NCBI RefSeq assembly: GCF_001039355.2
Contig: NW_019775524.1
Span: 1,168,065-1,232,064 of the forward strand
Reading direction: 5' to 3'
DNA: 64,000 bases
DNA from: Lingula anatina
Taxonomy: Eukaryota; Brachiopoda; Lingulata; Lingulida; Lingulidae
Positions 36,512 to 51,250 of the stretch are shown here, in pieces; the stretch's first letter is position 1; the number at the start of each line of letters is the position of its first letter. A program made the position numbers and the translations under genes. The notes beneath the pieces are model-generated. The model was given only the letters and a program-made list of their open reading frames with translations. It searched no databases and was not told the origin of the DNA.

Positions 36512-39500
36512 ATGTTTATAATTCGCGACGGTTTGGTGGACAGGCATGCCAGACAATTGAGCACCGAAAACAACACCAACAATGGCAACAGTGCTCAACG
36601 TAAAAAGAAGGTCCCGTGTAAGGCATGCTGTAATTTGGGATGTTGCCTTTGTTTGGCCATGACAAACCTGATTGCTGGTACTGTTATACTTGCCATTGGC
36701 CTGACTGCCTCCAATGGTGCCGACTGGATTCCAGATAAAGCGTGAGTACTCGATCGTTCTTCCATTATCTATTAACATTTCATTGCATACTTATTCTTCC
36801 TGCTTGATTAATTGGGTTTGTGTATGTATTCATTATGTACCTGTTTATTGTATAAATCATGCCTAAGTGTATATGTGCGTTCACACACGTATACTCCGTA
36901 ATTTCATTTTATAATGAAAAATAATTAAAAGGTACGAGATCGGGTTCAATCGTTTCCGTATTTCGTGAAATCAAGAGACGCACGCGGGTAAGGAAAACGG
37001 CATGTGAACTTTAAAGGGCAGCAATTGAGATACAGAAGATGCTGAACATAAAGTACCTTTTGCAGACTCAGAGGCGGCGGTTGTTATCTTTGTTGTAATG
37101 GAGTAAAGATATCCCCTCCGTGTACAGGTGAATATCCGCATTCAGGTTGTGGTTGGCGATTTTAAACGGTTTTATAGCTGCATGCATCAGGGATTTCACT
37201 TTATTTGTCTTTTCGTTATACAGACACGGTAATTTCTTAGCGTCATACCATTTAACCAGAAATTGTCCATTTAATCATTGCAAAAAAAAGTTTTTCAAAA
37301 TTCCACCAGAGTGCAATGTGTGACAAGCAACAAACAGCACAGATCGTGGCTATTGTCGTATAATGCGATTTTTTACACCATTAACCGGCCATCTAACGAT
37401 TTTTACATTGTATGTATATTCTTGGAAAAGGTCACTGGTGGAAACTGAGACCAATATGTTCACATATCCTTTTTGTATGTTGGTCATATTTGAAATGCTG
37501 CTCTGCATACTGCAATTACAATGAATATCTAAGCAACGAATGGACTTCTTTTCAAAGTATTAGAATAATTATGTGCAAAATGTTCAGGATACAGTCTCAA
37601 GCCATATGGCAAGCTTATGTGAGTTTTGAATAATGTTATGACTGGGGCTTTGATTGCATCTTAACAGAAACGCTTCAGAGCGTGTAAAACGTTTGTGTAT
37701 CGACCTGTCGTCTTGTATTCAGTTTTCTATTCCCATGTTAAAGATGACCATCAGTTGTATTTCTCGTGCTCTGAAACCCAGAGTGAAAAGAAGCCGTCAA
37801 TTTTCGTCCAAAAGATCTCATTTCTGGACTTCATCCAATGCGCTTTTTCTCCCATCCGTTCTCCGTTACTGCACTCTTGATCTTGGAACTGGCATCGCTG
37901 CTGAACGCCTGAAAGTTAATTTGTATTTTTTTTCAAGATGGGTGATGTTATAGAACTTGGCATGCTTCGGCGGGACACACTTGAGATTAGAAAAAAAAAA
38001 AACGTTAAGTTTGCTCAGCTTGCCTCGAGTGTGGTGGCCTCGTCTATAGAGCAAAGGTACCATCTGGTACAGACAGGGACACTGAAGTCTAAACCTAATT
38101 CTATCTACACATAACCATTGATTGAAAACCACATGCTAAAAAACAATTCCAATATCATGTAAACGTAGATCCACGTAAAAATAGCATCAAAAGTCATATT
38201 TTGCATGAAAGCTGACTTGTTTATCTCAATGAAGTAACATTACTAATGTTGTCTACTGATTCTGAGCCTACTAAGTACCAAGGAGTCAATGAAAACATGC
38301 CGTCTCCAAGGAAACTGGCAATAATGTGTTTTACATTGCTAGCATTAAAATGTCAAATGGGGGTATCATATATAAAGTGTATCTATCGAGATCCATTAAG
38401 AACTTTTCGAAATGTCTGAAAGTAAGCATATATAAAGAGATGTGCACACGCTTTTTATACGAAAAATCCTTCTTGGGGATCATTGTATGACTGGCGCTCA
38501 TTGACTTCCTGCATATAACCCACATATGTTATTACAATTAGCACCTTGCAAACTCTTGCTTTCGCGTAGGCGTCGTGATTATGTTGATTTCTTTCTGTTG
38601 GAAATATGAGTTGACGTTGTCATTTCAGCAAATTCACCATTCATATGTATGATAGAATGAAAAGCACACTGTTCATGGCGCTCCACAGAGAAGGAAACAA
38701 TTTAACAAAGAGAGAGAGAGACAACTGTGAGAGTATTTCTCTAGTCTTATGCTTCTTCATAAATAAGTCAATTCCAGGCTATTTCTTCTTTTTCATGACA
38801 TCTATTTTAAGCTATAAACACCACTATACATTAATGAGACCGTTAACATTTCATGATAGCTTTCAACTAACTCATACTAATTAATCATTGACTCTGTAAC
38901 AACAGGCCTTTGAAAATATGACTATTGTGTCGGTTCAGTATTTACCCACTGGTATTGTAGAAGAACCAATGCTGCCGCGAATTCTGTTATATTGTAGTGC
39001 TACATGTACTGTTATTTCCAGTTTACGTAGATAACGGCATGCAAAATCCTTGCCAGCGTGCGAGAACGTACAAAACGCCACCAAGAAAAATAAGAATCAC
39101 TTTATATTAGAGAAGCAAACAGCCTCCATTTATAATGTTAACACACGCTGTGTATAAATATTATTTACATTGCGTGCCCATGCAGCTAATTAATGAATGA
39201 AATATTTACCACAACGTCACACAATTTAAAGGCAAAGAAAGCAAGGTTTTTTTTATTTTTTTACTTAAATTTGTCCATGAATTTGATCATGCCTTCACTA
39301 TGTTCTTTTATTTAACAGAGCCAACATCACATACTCTCCTGATGCAAAGTCTGAGGTATGCAAATCATGCATTCTCCGTGGGCTGCCCTGGGGTAATAAT
39401 CCCCCTTTTTCTGGAGGGTAGTGGTGCAGGCCGATTTGTTTTGTAATGGATGGGGGTCGAAGCGTCCGTGTGGACAGTATCAAAGATTGAACTGCACTAT

Positions 39501-42500
39501 CATCTTATGACTTGAGCGCTTTTATAGTTACCTAATATTTGCAAGATCGCGATGCAGTCTATTCAGACCCTGTTATCAAATAATTCAATTTGAACGCATA
39601 AAGAAAACACAACGGAAAAGTAGAAAGTTACTGTGGCACAATGAATCCCATATTTGTTTTCTTTATTACGCTCCTGGAAAACTAATTTAGCCAACAAATT
39701 GATATCTCTTCTGAAGGTTATTTACCCAAGATTTAGTTGTAGGTTTATTTCCTTTGGAATTGAATCATACTGCCCTGGAGAGTCAAGTAGGTTTATCGCT
39801 TTTTGAGATCTACCTTGACCTTTTCCCTTATAAATCAAGCTATGTCGAAATATTCATTCGATTTATTATCAAGAACCTGAAACCAGTAGGCGTATGAAAT
39901 ATGGCCACTTTGCAATTTATACGGAATGAACGGAATCATTACAGTCACGCCAACAATTAATTCGTTTAGTGAATAATGAACCATAAGATTTCTACACAAC
40001 TGGTTTCAAACATTTTGTGCCTTTCAATAAGTCTTGTGTTTTGTATTTTTCACAAAGCTGTGTGGACAATTCTGAATTTAACTGCGCCATTAAAAGTACA
40101 AGGATGATATTGTTGCGTCTGAACAGCGTCTGAGCATCAGAGTTTCACATCGGAATAAACCAACATCGTGTGACAGTTAAAATACGACTTAACCATAGTG
40201 ACAACTTGGAAATCTCCCTAGTTTGAGCAGACGTTTAATCAGAGCAGCCTTCAGAACGTGCTTATTCCTAAGCCATACCTTATTAAACGTCAGCACGTCT
40301 TAATGCTCTAGTCATAGGTGACTGAATAAAAGTCTGTCGATATGTTGAATAACAATTTCTGACAGATAACCAGGGTATATGAATTATCAGAAAGATTTGC
40401 AGCCGTTCTCCAATATCCTGATGGCTTGGTAACGTGACGGGTGGACCACATGCAGCAAGGCAATAGCGGAAATTAATGCTGAGGTTTCCTGTTTTCCCAA
40501 ATCTCTACAAACCATTATGGAAATTGCTAGACTTACATCATAAACACTACAGACTGGCGTTTATATGAAAGAATGATTAATTTGCCGTAGACCATTATTA
40601 GTTGAGGCAATTAACAATACCAAGTAACGTGATTATTAAGCAAATCTCGATTTTCTGCAAGTCTTAAGACCCTTGAGGGAACTGCATTGTATTTCAAGCC
40701 TTGGAGACTCCAAACTCGCAACCTTGGAATAATTTACAATGCAAAGACTTATTTCTCGATGGACGTTCCCCGCCGTTGAGATATAACCAACAGATTAGGT
40801 TACTAGTACTTCAACAGAAGATTTATCGCAGGGATTTCTCTGTTATACCCTGCCACTTTGGGCGCTGAAAGGTTGGCGCGGCAATTCAGCGACAGTGACC
40901 GGAGTTCTTATGAAATATACCAATTAAAATATGATCTAATTCTTACCGTTAAAACCTGAAAAAATTGCTACATGTCAAAATTGTCTAACAGAAAACCACT
41001 GGTAGTTCCCTCAACAATTGTTTAGTCTAAAGCAATCACGCAATCATTTCTTTATATGCACGGTATTTCTCTATGTGCAAAATTGGGAACTGAAGTTGGT
41101 AGCAGTCTTTAACTTATTGGATGATCTGAATTTGATTCGGAAATTAAGAGGATAATAATTGTGTTAGCAGTGCGTCCATTATAACAGAGATCCATATTAT
41201 TATTATTTGACCCGAGGTCCTTTGGCTTAGCACCATTGTAAAGAGCCGGGTGAATACTTCAAACATAACTTTACATGGATTACGCGTTTTCACAGGTTAG
41301 TTTGTTATCGTTCATTTACTTAATAATACAAAAATGTAGTAAGAAAAGTAAGATAATTATTGTGTTACTTCGTTAAGACTGCTGGGGGTGGGATCATTGT
41401 ATTCACAAAGAAATTACCTTGGTATGTTTTGATAACGCTTGCTCGGAAATGCCGGAGATGAATCAATACAGGAGAGTAGACGCTGTGCAAGAACTTGCAT
41501 ATAGGCTTAATTTGTCTTTATAAGGGACTTAAAAATAATGTGAAGCAACCTTTCTGTCTTGGTAAGAATCAACCGCAATTGTTACTTGAAATTGTACTGT
41601 GGTTTCAATGAAAATAATTTGCGGATATGTACTTTGTTCCTGCAAATAGTAAAATAGACAATTAGAACCAAAAGCTTCCATAAGATAACGGCTGGGGTAA
41701 AGTTGGGTGTTTTACGCTAAAGGAAATTGGATTTACTTAGGAATCATTGTATTCATTTGGCATTTATTGGCAGGTTTCAAGAGATTCAATCTTGGCAATG
41801 GTCTCCCCAAGTTTTAAATGTAACTTATCTGGATGCCAAGTGTGCGTCCGTCCTGGGAAATGAATATCCCTGTGCACTCAGATACATGTATATGACTCCG
41901 GTTTTGCAATATCTGCTACTGAGAATGTTCTCATATTTATATTGTCTTAAAACCATCAAAGCAAGTATTACATGGAGGAAGTAATTTTACATTGTTATTG
42001 ATTTGTCTTACATGTGAGCTATACTCAATTTTGTATTAGATTAAAATGGATGCCACATATATGAAAATTGGGAGCATGAGCAAATTGTTAAGAAAAGATG
42101 CATCATGTTAAAACAGATTTTCGAACAGTAACAGAAACGATACTGTCACTGTTGCACAAGTCATCTTCAAAGCAAATCATTATTTTGAAAACCAACGTTG
42201 ATCAAATATTCCTAATTGCAAAGTCACCATTTGTAACTGCATGTAAAACAAATGACCATGCAAGAATTGATTGTTAAATATTTCGAAAAACGTGTTAAGC
42301 CCACCCAATGAAAGTTTATTTTAGGATTGTAATTATGACAAATAGCTTCGCAATGAGCTCTGGTTAAACTTCTAGGAGTTCAATAATGTGCTGTTCACGC
42401 TTCACCAATGAAGCAAGTGGGTTTTGTTATCTGCTGATCTTCAACTTCAATTGTTGGCTGAACTGTTCTCTCGTATCTAGGGTCCCCGAACACGCTCTCG

Positions 42501-45500
42501 ATGACCTGACAACTCCGAATTAACCACATAAACATGCCATGGTTCAATTCTGTTATCTAATTCAACACATTTCTAACTTATAGTAATTCAATTTCTACTC
42601 AGTTGCCAATTTTTATTCAATTTATTCAATTGTTTTCGCTATGGCTTATGAACGCTCGACAACCATTAACTATTAGAAAACTAACCGACGTAAGAGGCCG
42701 TGCGCAAGACTGCGGCGAAAATTCTCAGTCAGTGAGTGGCATAAATGAACCATTGATTCTCGCCTGAGTACTGTTCTGTGATTCACTCTTTAAGTCGGCT
42801 GACCTGCGTAAAGGGGATTGATTTGTTTTAGAGGGTAGAAGAAAACAAGCGGCGGCCGAAGGGGAACATCCAAGGGTCAATGTTCTGTTAATGCTTGACA
42901 ACAACAAATACGATTTATGAGGACAACATTCGCAACGATTCCATACGGGATATTTGATTAAACTCTTTTTATACTTTCTGCGTTTGTATAGTTGTTGATT
43001 TATTGGTGCATGCGCACTCCTGGTGGTTGTGTACACATTTTCTAAATTGGATGTACGCGTTTACATGTAGGCCTACATTTATACATACGGCATTTTATGC
43101 TGTGTACGAAATAATTTCAAAAACTGTTCTGATAATACAGCTTGCAGTCTCTAAATCATAGTAAATGTAATTTCGGTGGCTCATTCTTACCGCTATTTTG
43201 ACTGAATTGTGATGAATACTGAACTGGGATGATTCAGTGTAATGACAAATTTCACTTGTATTGATTTTTTTAAGGTGGAGATGACCCAGTTATACCAGAT
43301 GCCATCATAACACATATTACAAATAACAAGTGGCAACAGAACCATCTGCTGTATTTGTTTTTACGCTGAAAGATGCCTCATGATTTATAGCTAACAATAT
43401 CGGCTATGCTGACTTTGATAGATCTGCTGTTCAATTGACACAATTGTAGATTCTCATAGATACAAATGCAGCTGTGTTAATAAGTTAACCCGGTACAATA
43501 GTTTTATTATATTTTTTTTTGCTTTTGTTTTTGAATTGGCCTACAACTAGTCCGAAATGAACTGATTTCTCTGCGTTTTATGTGCACAAACATATAATTA
43601 GCTAAATGCTTCAAATCCTTTGAAAACATATTATGACATGTGAATGTGGCTCTTTTAATAGTAGATCCGGAAAAACGTGAAAGTGAAATTAAAAAAGGGG
43701 TAATTTATGCCGTGTGAGTTCGATGAATCTGGTTTAAATACTCACACAGAATTAGGTAGGGTTAAAATCAGGCCAGTCAGGTTTAATTTTGTTTAGGAGT
43801 GCTTTTGTTAGACCAGATAAATATAAGTACCATTTAATGGCATCTGGATAAGATATAAAGTAAGGGTACCAGGGGCGTTGTGAGCACAGTTCACGGGAAA
43901 TAAATGTCATCAAATCTCAAATCCCAGTAAATAAGGGCGAAGAATAAAAAGTCACGAGTCACGGGAATGGGCTGCTTAGCGAACCACGCTTAATAAAATA
44001 AACGTTTTACGCATATCTGCAAAAGGGCTTTTATGGGTATAGTAACGAAAGTACCTAATGGGACCCTCTAACGTATGGAACCTTCATAAGAAAATGTTAC
44101 ATCAGAAGAATGAAAGAAAGTGTTGTTTTTTTGACGTCACTCTCCAGTTGTTTACTTCAGACGTGGATGAAGCTGACATATATAGCCTACGTATGGAATT
44201 CTGTATCCAATATATCGAATTATATTTAATCATCAATTTCCTGCTGAAGTAACTTATGAAACCGGCCCTTAATTTATTTCACTGCAACAAAATAATTAGG
44301 AAAATTTGTTATTGACTGTGTCACTGTGTAAATGATACGGGTGCTTGGAACCAAAGACATCAATGATGACGGCATTAAAGTTGGTAAACGGTGATCATAT
44401 AGACAAATTATATTTTACGTGTTATTTACAGGAGGAGTCTGAAAAACAATACACCGTATAGGATTTCAAGGCAAATTAATCAAACACTGATATCTCTGAC
44501 ATTGGCAGGTGTCGGAAATGCGATAAAATTGCGTTGTGATATGGAAAGCCTTCCACCAATAATTTGCCTGCTCTTCGTTAATTTTGTTTCAATATTTACG
44601 ATATGTACACCTCACCATCATGTTAGAATTGATATTCAGCTTTAACGACAGATACCCTCGCTGATACCATGAGAGTCTTAACAGGTCGATAGAGGTCACT
44701 GTGAGCAGGTACATAGATAACACAGTGGTTGAATAGGGCAGATTAATATATCGACCCGTGAAAAATTGTTGGTCTCTCTTTAAAACCCGTGATATTTCTT
44801 TCGGCATTTTGCCCCCTGTGGCATAGCCAAGGGCATTTATCAAGAAAGAGATCATAAAAAGTCGATGGTTCATTTTCATTTGGTCATTGATAATGTACCT
44901 GCTATCCCTAGGGTCCCATCAGGGGAGGGTCTTCAAAAACGGTGTTGCTAAGCGAAGTCGTGGCCCTAATTTGTCAGAATTGTTTATCTATCGCCCGTCT
45001 GATAGTTTGGAGTTTGAAAGAAAAAATTGAAGCATGGCTAGGCCATTTTCCAACAGCATCGGAAATTATCCGGTGGCATCCGAAAAATAACCGAGAGTAT
45101 CCGTTGGAACCTCGTGTCTGACCTCCCTTGAATTTAAGCAATTAATGCAATTAATGAGTTGAAACCCCTGACATCATTACCCTTAACAGACAAAGGCAAA
45201 TGCCACAGGCGTATTTAGTTAAAAATTTAATACCACACTCCCACAGTTTACCATTACTCATGAAGTTTTCGTTTCATATCCGATTATTCCTATCAACATA
45301 TACCTCTGGCCGTGTCTGAAAAATAATTGACCATGCATTAATACATCAATGTCGGTAAGATATAATTAATGCCATGTGGTTAGAGAGCTCTTACGACCTC
45401 TTTCTTGGCTGTTGCATGTCAGCCTTTTGGGACTGCAATTTGTGGTAGTAATTTCTTCGATTTAGTTGCTTCCGGGTTTTTCATATTATTTTGGGAATTT

Positions 45501-48500
45501 TAAAGACGTCAGAACGTATGGCATGGATTAAAAGTAGGCTGTCATTGGTGAGCGTGAGCTTTTTCTTATAGTGTATGACACACGATGATGTGCTGATGGT
45601 GGACTTTTGGGCTCTGAGTTTGTTGTTGATGATATAGACTCTCTGACATGATATGTTGCATTGTATTCGTTTTCTTTTTTATTGCCCTGCTGTTGGTCGT
45701 TTCTTAAATAGAATCTTTCCTGTTACAAATGCAGCAAGATTTGGTTTGGTGAAACACAAACCATAGTCTATAGTATGCAGTTTCTGCTGTTAATTATGTC
45801 AAGACTCCTACATTGTCGTGCTAATGGAGTTTGTTGATGTCTAAGAGCGCTGTGAGACATCTTAGACAAATATGTCTGAGCTAACTGAAAGCACCCGAGA
45901 CCACAGTTATATTGCTGGCTGAGACTGTTGCTGTTATTTTGATTTACAGTTAAGTAATATCAACGTTTTTAAACAACTGTTTTATTCCCAAAATACAAAA
46001 TTATACATGAGGGACTATAGAAAAGTGATTAATACAAATTTGTACAGGTAACTATTCAAAACTGTACATATACTATACAGTATAGTTATTGCCACACGCA
46101 CACATCCATGCTCACAATTCATGGACTAAACAAACTGCATTCGAAATCCAACATATAGGCAGATTCTCAACGAGTCAAATACAACTTTTTTACAATTTTT
46201 CTCGAACTGACGGCTGAATCACATCTGTAACTACCTGTCCACACTGAAAATAATAATTCTATTTTATATTCTATAACCATTGCTACTACTGGAGATGTCA
46301 ACGTTCTTGCGTCACTAGTGTTAAATTTTCTTTGACAATTGGATCATGAAAAATAGTCCAAATAAAACGTTTTGCGCTTTTCCGAATCAGTATTTTTGGA
46401 CAATTTTTGTATTAAATAAACTGAGCAAGAGTGGAGTTTCTGCTGTTTAACAATAATTATGAAAAGACTTATGATGCTTAATTTCCACCATAACAGAAAG
46501 TGACTGATCGGTATATAAATTATAAAGAATATGTATAAATGTGCATGAGAACGACAGAGAAGTATTAAATAACATTTGGACGGAGTGAACGTTTTAAACG
46601 CTTCAGATGTGACTTGTCTCTTTATGACAAGCACTGTTTTCCCTCGAGATTGGCGAACTGCCTTAAAATATATTATTCCAACAGATACGGGGGTGATGCA
46701 TTTTTAATCCATTGGTTATTGTATAAGCCCTACTTTTGCCAAAACCGTCGCCAGGACTACTATGCTTATGGGTGCAGTAAGTGTACTGTAGTTCTGCTCT
46801 GCACAAAGTTCTGTTTTGTGGTCATTAGCGCGTATCTCATTGACGGTGCTCAGAACGTGTGCGGTTGAAAGCAGGTCCATTCCGTCTGGAGGGAGCCATT
46901 CTCTATGATTGATATCATTGCCTTGGTTACCAAACCGAACTCGAATCCTAGCTGTCCCCGGTGGAAATCATTAGCTCCGTTGCCTCTTTTATTGAAGCTA
47001 ATTGTGGTCTCTGAAACTGAATTTTTCTTTTATGTTCAAAAATAACTAGGTGTTTCCTTTGGCTAGGATTGTTTCAAGAGGCCAATGACACGTGCTGATT
47101 CAGTTTGTGAATAGTAGACTTGTGGATAAATTTGATGACGCAGCGACACAACATACATGCTCACCTTATAAACAAGGTTTAGGAAGCCATTCAACCCATT
47201 TAAGTAAAAATTCTTAATAGCTATATAATGATACATGTACCTGTTCTGGTTTAAATGACCTTGCGCGTGAAAATTTAATGATAGTTTTTCCCACGTGTTT
47301 ACAGGATTTAATATACTTGTGTTACGGACCCAGGGTCAAAAGCAAGTGTGGACGACCGAAAAACGTACCTGTATTGGCGATCACATGGGAGCTCTTTTTA
47401 ATTCGTATTTATAAAGATAAAAAGGTTGCTTAATTTATCCAGGTTAAGTAATTATGGCACCCTTAAATGCAATAACGACGTGAAGAGCATATAGAACATG
47501 TTCCACGCAAAAATTAAAATTTCACGACATAATTGCTTAGGGTTTGTCAAAATGAATAGGAAATCGAGGATACATGTTATTAGATAATGGTATATCGATT
47601 AAAAGAAAGTAGATATGCCCCAGGCGCTCATTAACTGTGCGCCGAGCGTGAATGATGCTGGGCGTTGTTTCACTTATTAATGTAAGTCAGTAAGTCAGTT
47701 GTCAATTCTGCTGTCGGCTTATCAGCCAGCCATGACAGGCAAGACATAAACGCATTACCGAAACGTTACCTTAGAAACGTCTGATGTAATGCACTGAATG
47801 CCTGAATGCCCGAGACCCACTTCTGGGCCAAAAGTTATACTTAAGTTACATCACATTAGCCGCCATTTATAGAAGTTGTGTTCACTGACGTTTCGTTACC
47901 AGCACGATGCAGAAGCTGGGGGTTAACTGGAAATGAGACACAGTTTGTGTCCTGCTAGTTATAACCTATGGATGTGTCATGAATTTTTGTCGTTACGTAC
48001 GCTACCCTACGTTATCTAATGCTACCTATATTTAGTTTTTACCTAGTTGTTACTTACGGTTACCTTTCTTATATCTAATGTTAACCACATTTAGTTATTA
48101 CCTAGTTGTTACTTACGGTAACCTTTCTTATATCTACTGTTATCATCATTTAGTTATCAAGACAGAAAAAATACAAATAATTTACATTCATCCATATTTT
48201 ATTTAAACACATCAACAGCAATGTTGAATGACCAATTGATTTCGAACTTCGGTTACATATCTAAATGTCCTTCTCTGTCTGCGTGTGAAGGGGGCAAGAT
48301 TGTGAAAGATTATGTCTGTTCGAAAAGTGTTATTTGCATATCCTTGAAATAGGCCTACTCATAGTTTTCATATGCTGTTAACCCAGTTTCAACAATGATG
48401 AATTTCCTTAAGTGATGTGTTATTTGATATTTGACAACTGTTACTTATGAATTCCATTTGTGGTATTGACCTAGAGAATAATAACAAGCGTGCGTGCAAT

Positions 48501-50651
48501 TACAATGTTGATAACAACTGTATAGAGTGTAAGCATCTGGGAATCCAGAACAGCCATCGGCAATCAAAATCACGACGTCAGCTAAGGTTTGCCGTAGGCT
48601 TGGTTCCAGATGAAGGCGTTTAAGTCGGCTACTTTATAGTGACTCACTGCACCTGGACACGCTGTATCACTGAAGCGCCAAATGTTATATCAGTGCGCTC
48701 TAGAATGTTGTGTGACAAGTACAAAACCCTATATTGAGATAAAATTCTAGGAAAAGACTTAAAACGAACATGATCCATGAATCCCTCTGACACCGAACAA
48801 CTTATACAAGGTGTTTCTGTTTGATTTAATATTGTATCGTCTCCTGGGTGCTTTTGATTCAATGGGCTGATAAATTTTAGATTGGCTTACAGCAGGCTAA
48901 AATTTTGGTGTTTGGGCTTAGTTTTATTACGAGAAAGGAAAGTGAGGTAGGCTGTCTTTAAAAACTTTTGTGAAACGCGCTTAGGCGACATAATGTTAGG
49001 ATCTAGAATTTAAGCACCAAAACGGTTCTATTTGTTCATGGCAACGTATATCAGTGCAACAGGTGGTGAAATAATAAGCGACTATGCACTGAACTATTAC
49101 ATGCTTCTTTCAATTTCCACGTTGGCTTAGTATATAACTTTCATCAAAGGGTGGGTTACAGTTATCGTCTACATATGAATAGTGGCAGTTACTGTATCGC
49201 CTTTTAGTCGTTTTCATTGTTAGACTACAGTATCTATACATGTATGTTTAGTATGTAATGATAAATGATAAACGTGTATATTTTGAGGGGGTGTGTGTGT
49301 TTGCTTATATATTTCCTTTTTTGGTTTATTCGAAAATGTATTGATCGAATTTAAGACTGCGTGAATCCTACCAAACTAGAGTCAAAATATATTCATCTTT
49401 CACCAGATAAAACCAGAATCAAAACCGTATAAAATCAGCCCACGTTTTTTTTTTTTTTTTTTTTTCTTTTTTTCAGCACTTGATTTAGATTGCCATCAGG
49501 CATGGGGTGATTACGGGATAAAATATCCTTTCAAGATGATAAACCCAGTCTCTACAGTTCTGCCAAGTAGTCATTATAACCGCGATAGCGTCTCTCGCCG
49601 TGCCGAGACTAGATAAGAACTTTCAGATTTATGGTTTACCAGTTTTTTTCGAACATTTTCTCCCGTGGCATGTGAGTTCTTTTTGGGGTGTACGGGACTT
49701 CAATGCAGTGGAAGTCTTCTCAAAATATTGACACATTTCTGTGAGCTGCCGATAATACTAATCTGTCTATAGTATATTTTCGGACATTCTGAAATCGGTG
49801 TATTGCAGTATCTTTTCTACAAAAATAATTTCTTTTTGAAAACATAATCACTGAAACAATGGTCGATATCTGAAAAGGGCCCAAATGCCGAAGTGCCAAA
49901 GGGTTCTTATCAGTAGAAGAATGCTCAATCGTTTAAACCTAAACCTGTAATAATGTAATGTGCATTTCCAACTTTTTTTCTGGCAGCCACTTTATTTGGG
50001 TAAAAGGAGCTACGTTTATTCTTCGTAAATAAATCAGTTTGTCTTTGCCTTCAATAATTCGCTATGTTCTTGGAGACTAAAACTGCAGATGGGCAGGGGG
50101 GGGGGGGGTATTGGCATAAAAACGGTGGATACATCCAACAAGTAACGCTCACAACAAAGATTGTTTGACTGTAGACATGGCGACATTAAACTGACTTTGT
50201 ACACGAGGCACAAAGAAAGAATCACTATATTTTATGTCAGCTGAATCACCACCCACCGCACCATTACCTCTGGATCGACTAAGTCTAATGAGAGAAATCG
50301 ACCATTTTGGGAGAAATACGCCATTAAATAAATGACTTCCTAATGTGACGAAAAAAACGCTCTAAAGACACTTAAGATCCAGACATGTCATCAACGGAGC
50401 TCTTCGGTTTTTAATGTGGGAAAACGTTACAGCACAGTGTAATAGCATTACCATGGCTCTAATGGCGGCCCAGATAACCATATTCCTCACTATACAGCCA
50501 TTGCAACTTGATAACTTTACATTCACCCAGCTGAGATGGGAAATAATGCCAACTCACAGGGTTTCTAAGAATGGAATTCCCTGAGGTGCGCCAACGTTAA
50601 TAGCGTCTGTCATGTTGATGAATTTTCGCGGAAAGCATGGAGGCAATACCA

Positions 50652-50683
<32 letters not shown>

Positions 50684-51212
50684 GTGTTCTCGAACATAAT
50701 TGCCATCCGTCACATCTCGTGATGAATCTTCCTGAAGCATTGTTATGAAGAAAAAGTACTGTACAGTGTGTCCCATTATGGCCTGAAGTGCTAACAAGGA
50801 ATAACAATAATAACAAAGGTTTGGTGATAATAACATTCAATGCCAACATGATAAGAGTCGACGGTTAATTTCTTTACATTTTGAATGAGTAAGACCGGAT
50901 GAAATGTCATGACAACCATGTTTTAACAAAGATGGCTGACAAATCTGATTATTCATTACGTGACGATATTGTACAGGTTAAAGTATAAGTACAACAGTGT
51001 TTATACACTTGTTACCTTGGGCACTACTTTATCGTTTTGACAATATCATTTATTACATAATATTACAAAGTCTGCCAAGATAAAGTGATAGTCATTTGAA
51101 GTATAGTTGCAACCTAAGCTCTCCAAAGATATTCACTTGTATAAAATACAAATCGCAGTTAATAAAAATCCGATTTACTGTAATAGCCCTTTAAAACACG
51201 CAAATCCGGTTG

Positions 51213-51250
<38 letters not shown>

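Larger units (their letters stand above)
36742..49140 (+). other. First intron of the membrane-protein gene (unique part)
   Basis: Mostly unique AT-rich DNA. It holds two exon-like blocks (37066-37127, 39319-39355), a minus-strand open frame with a signal-peptide-like start (44589-44879) and a 59-bp tandem repeat (48014-48160). Apart from these I see nothing I can name. Confidence 0.5.

Noticed and set aside
42725-43036. 103-codon minus-strand open frame
   Set aside because: Its first codon is not ATG and no domain is recognisable; probably chance.
46931-46975. CGAACTCGAATCC resembling a tRNA B box
   Set aside because: No matching A box at the right distance and no cloverleaf can be drawn; not a tRNA gene.
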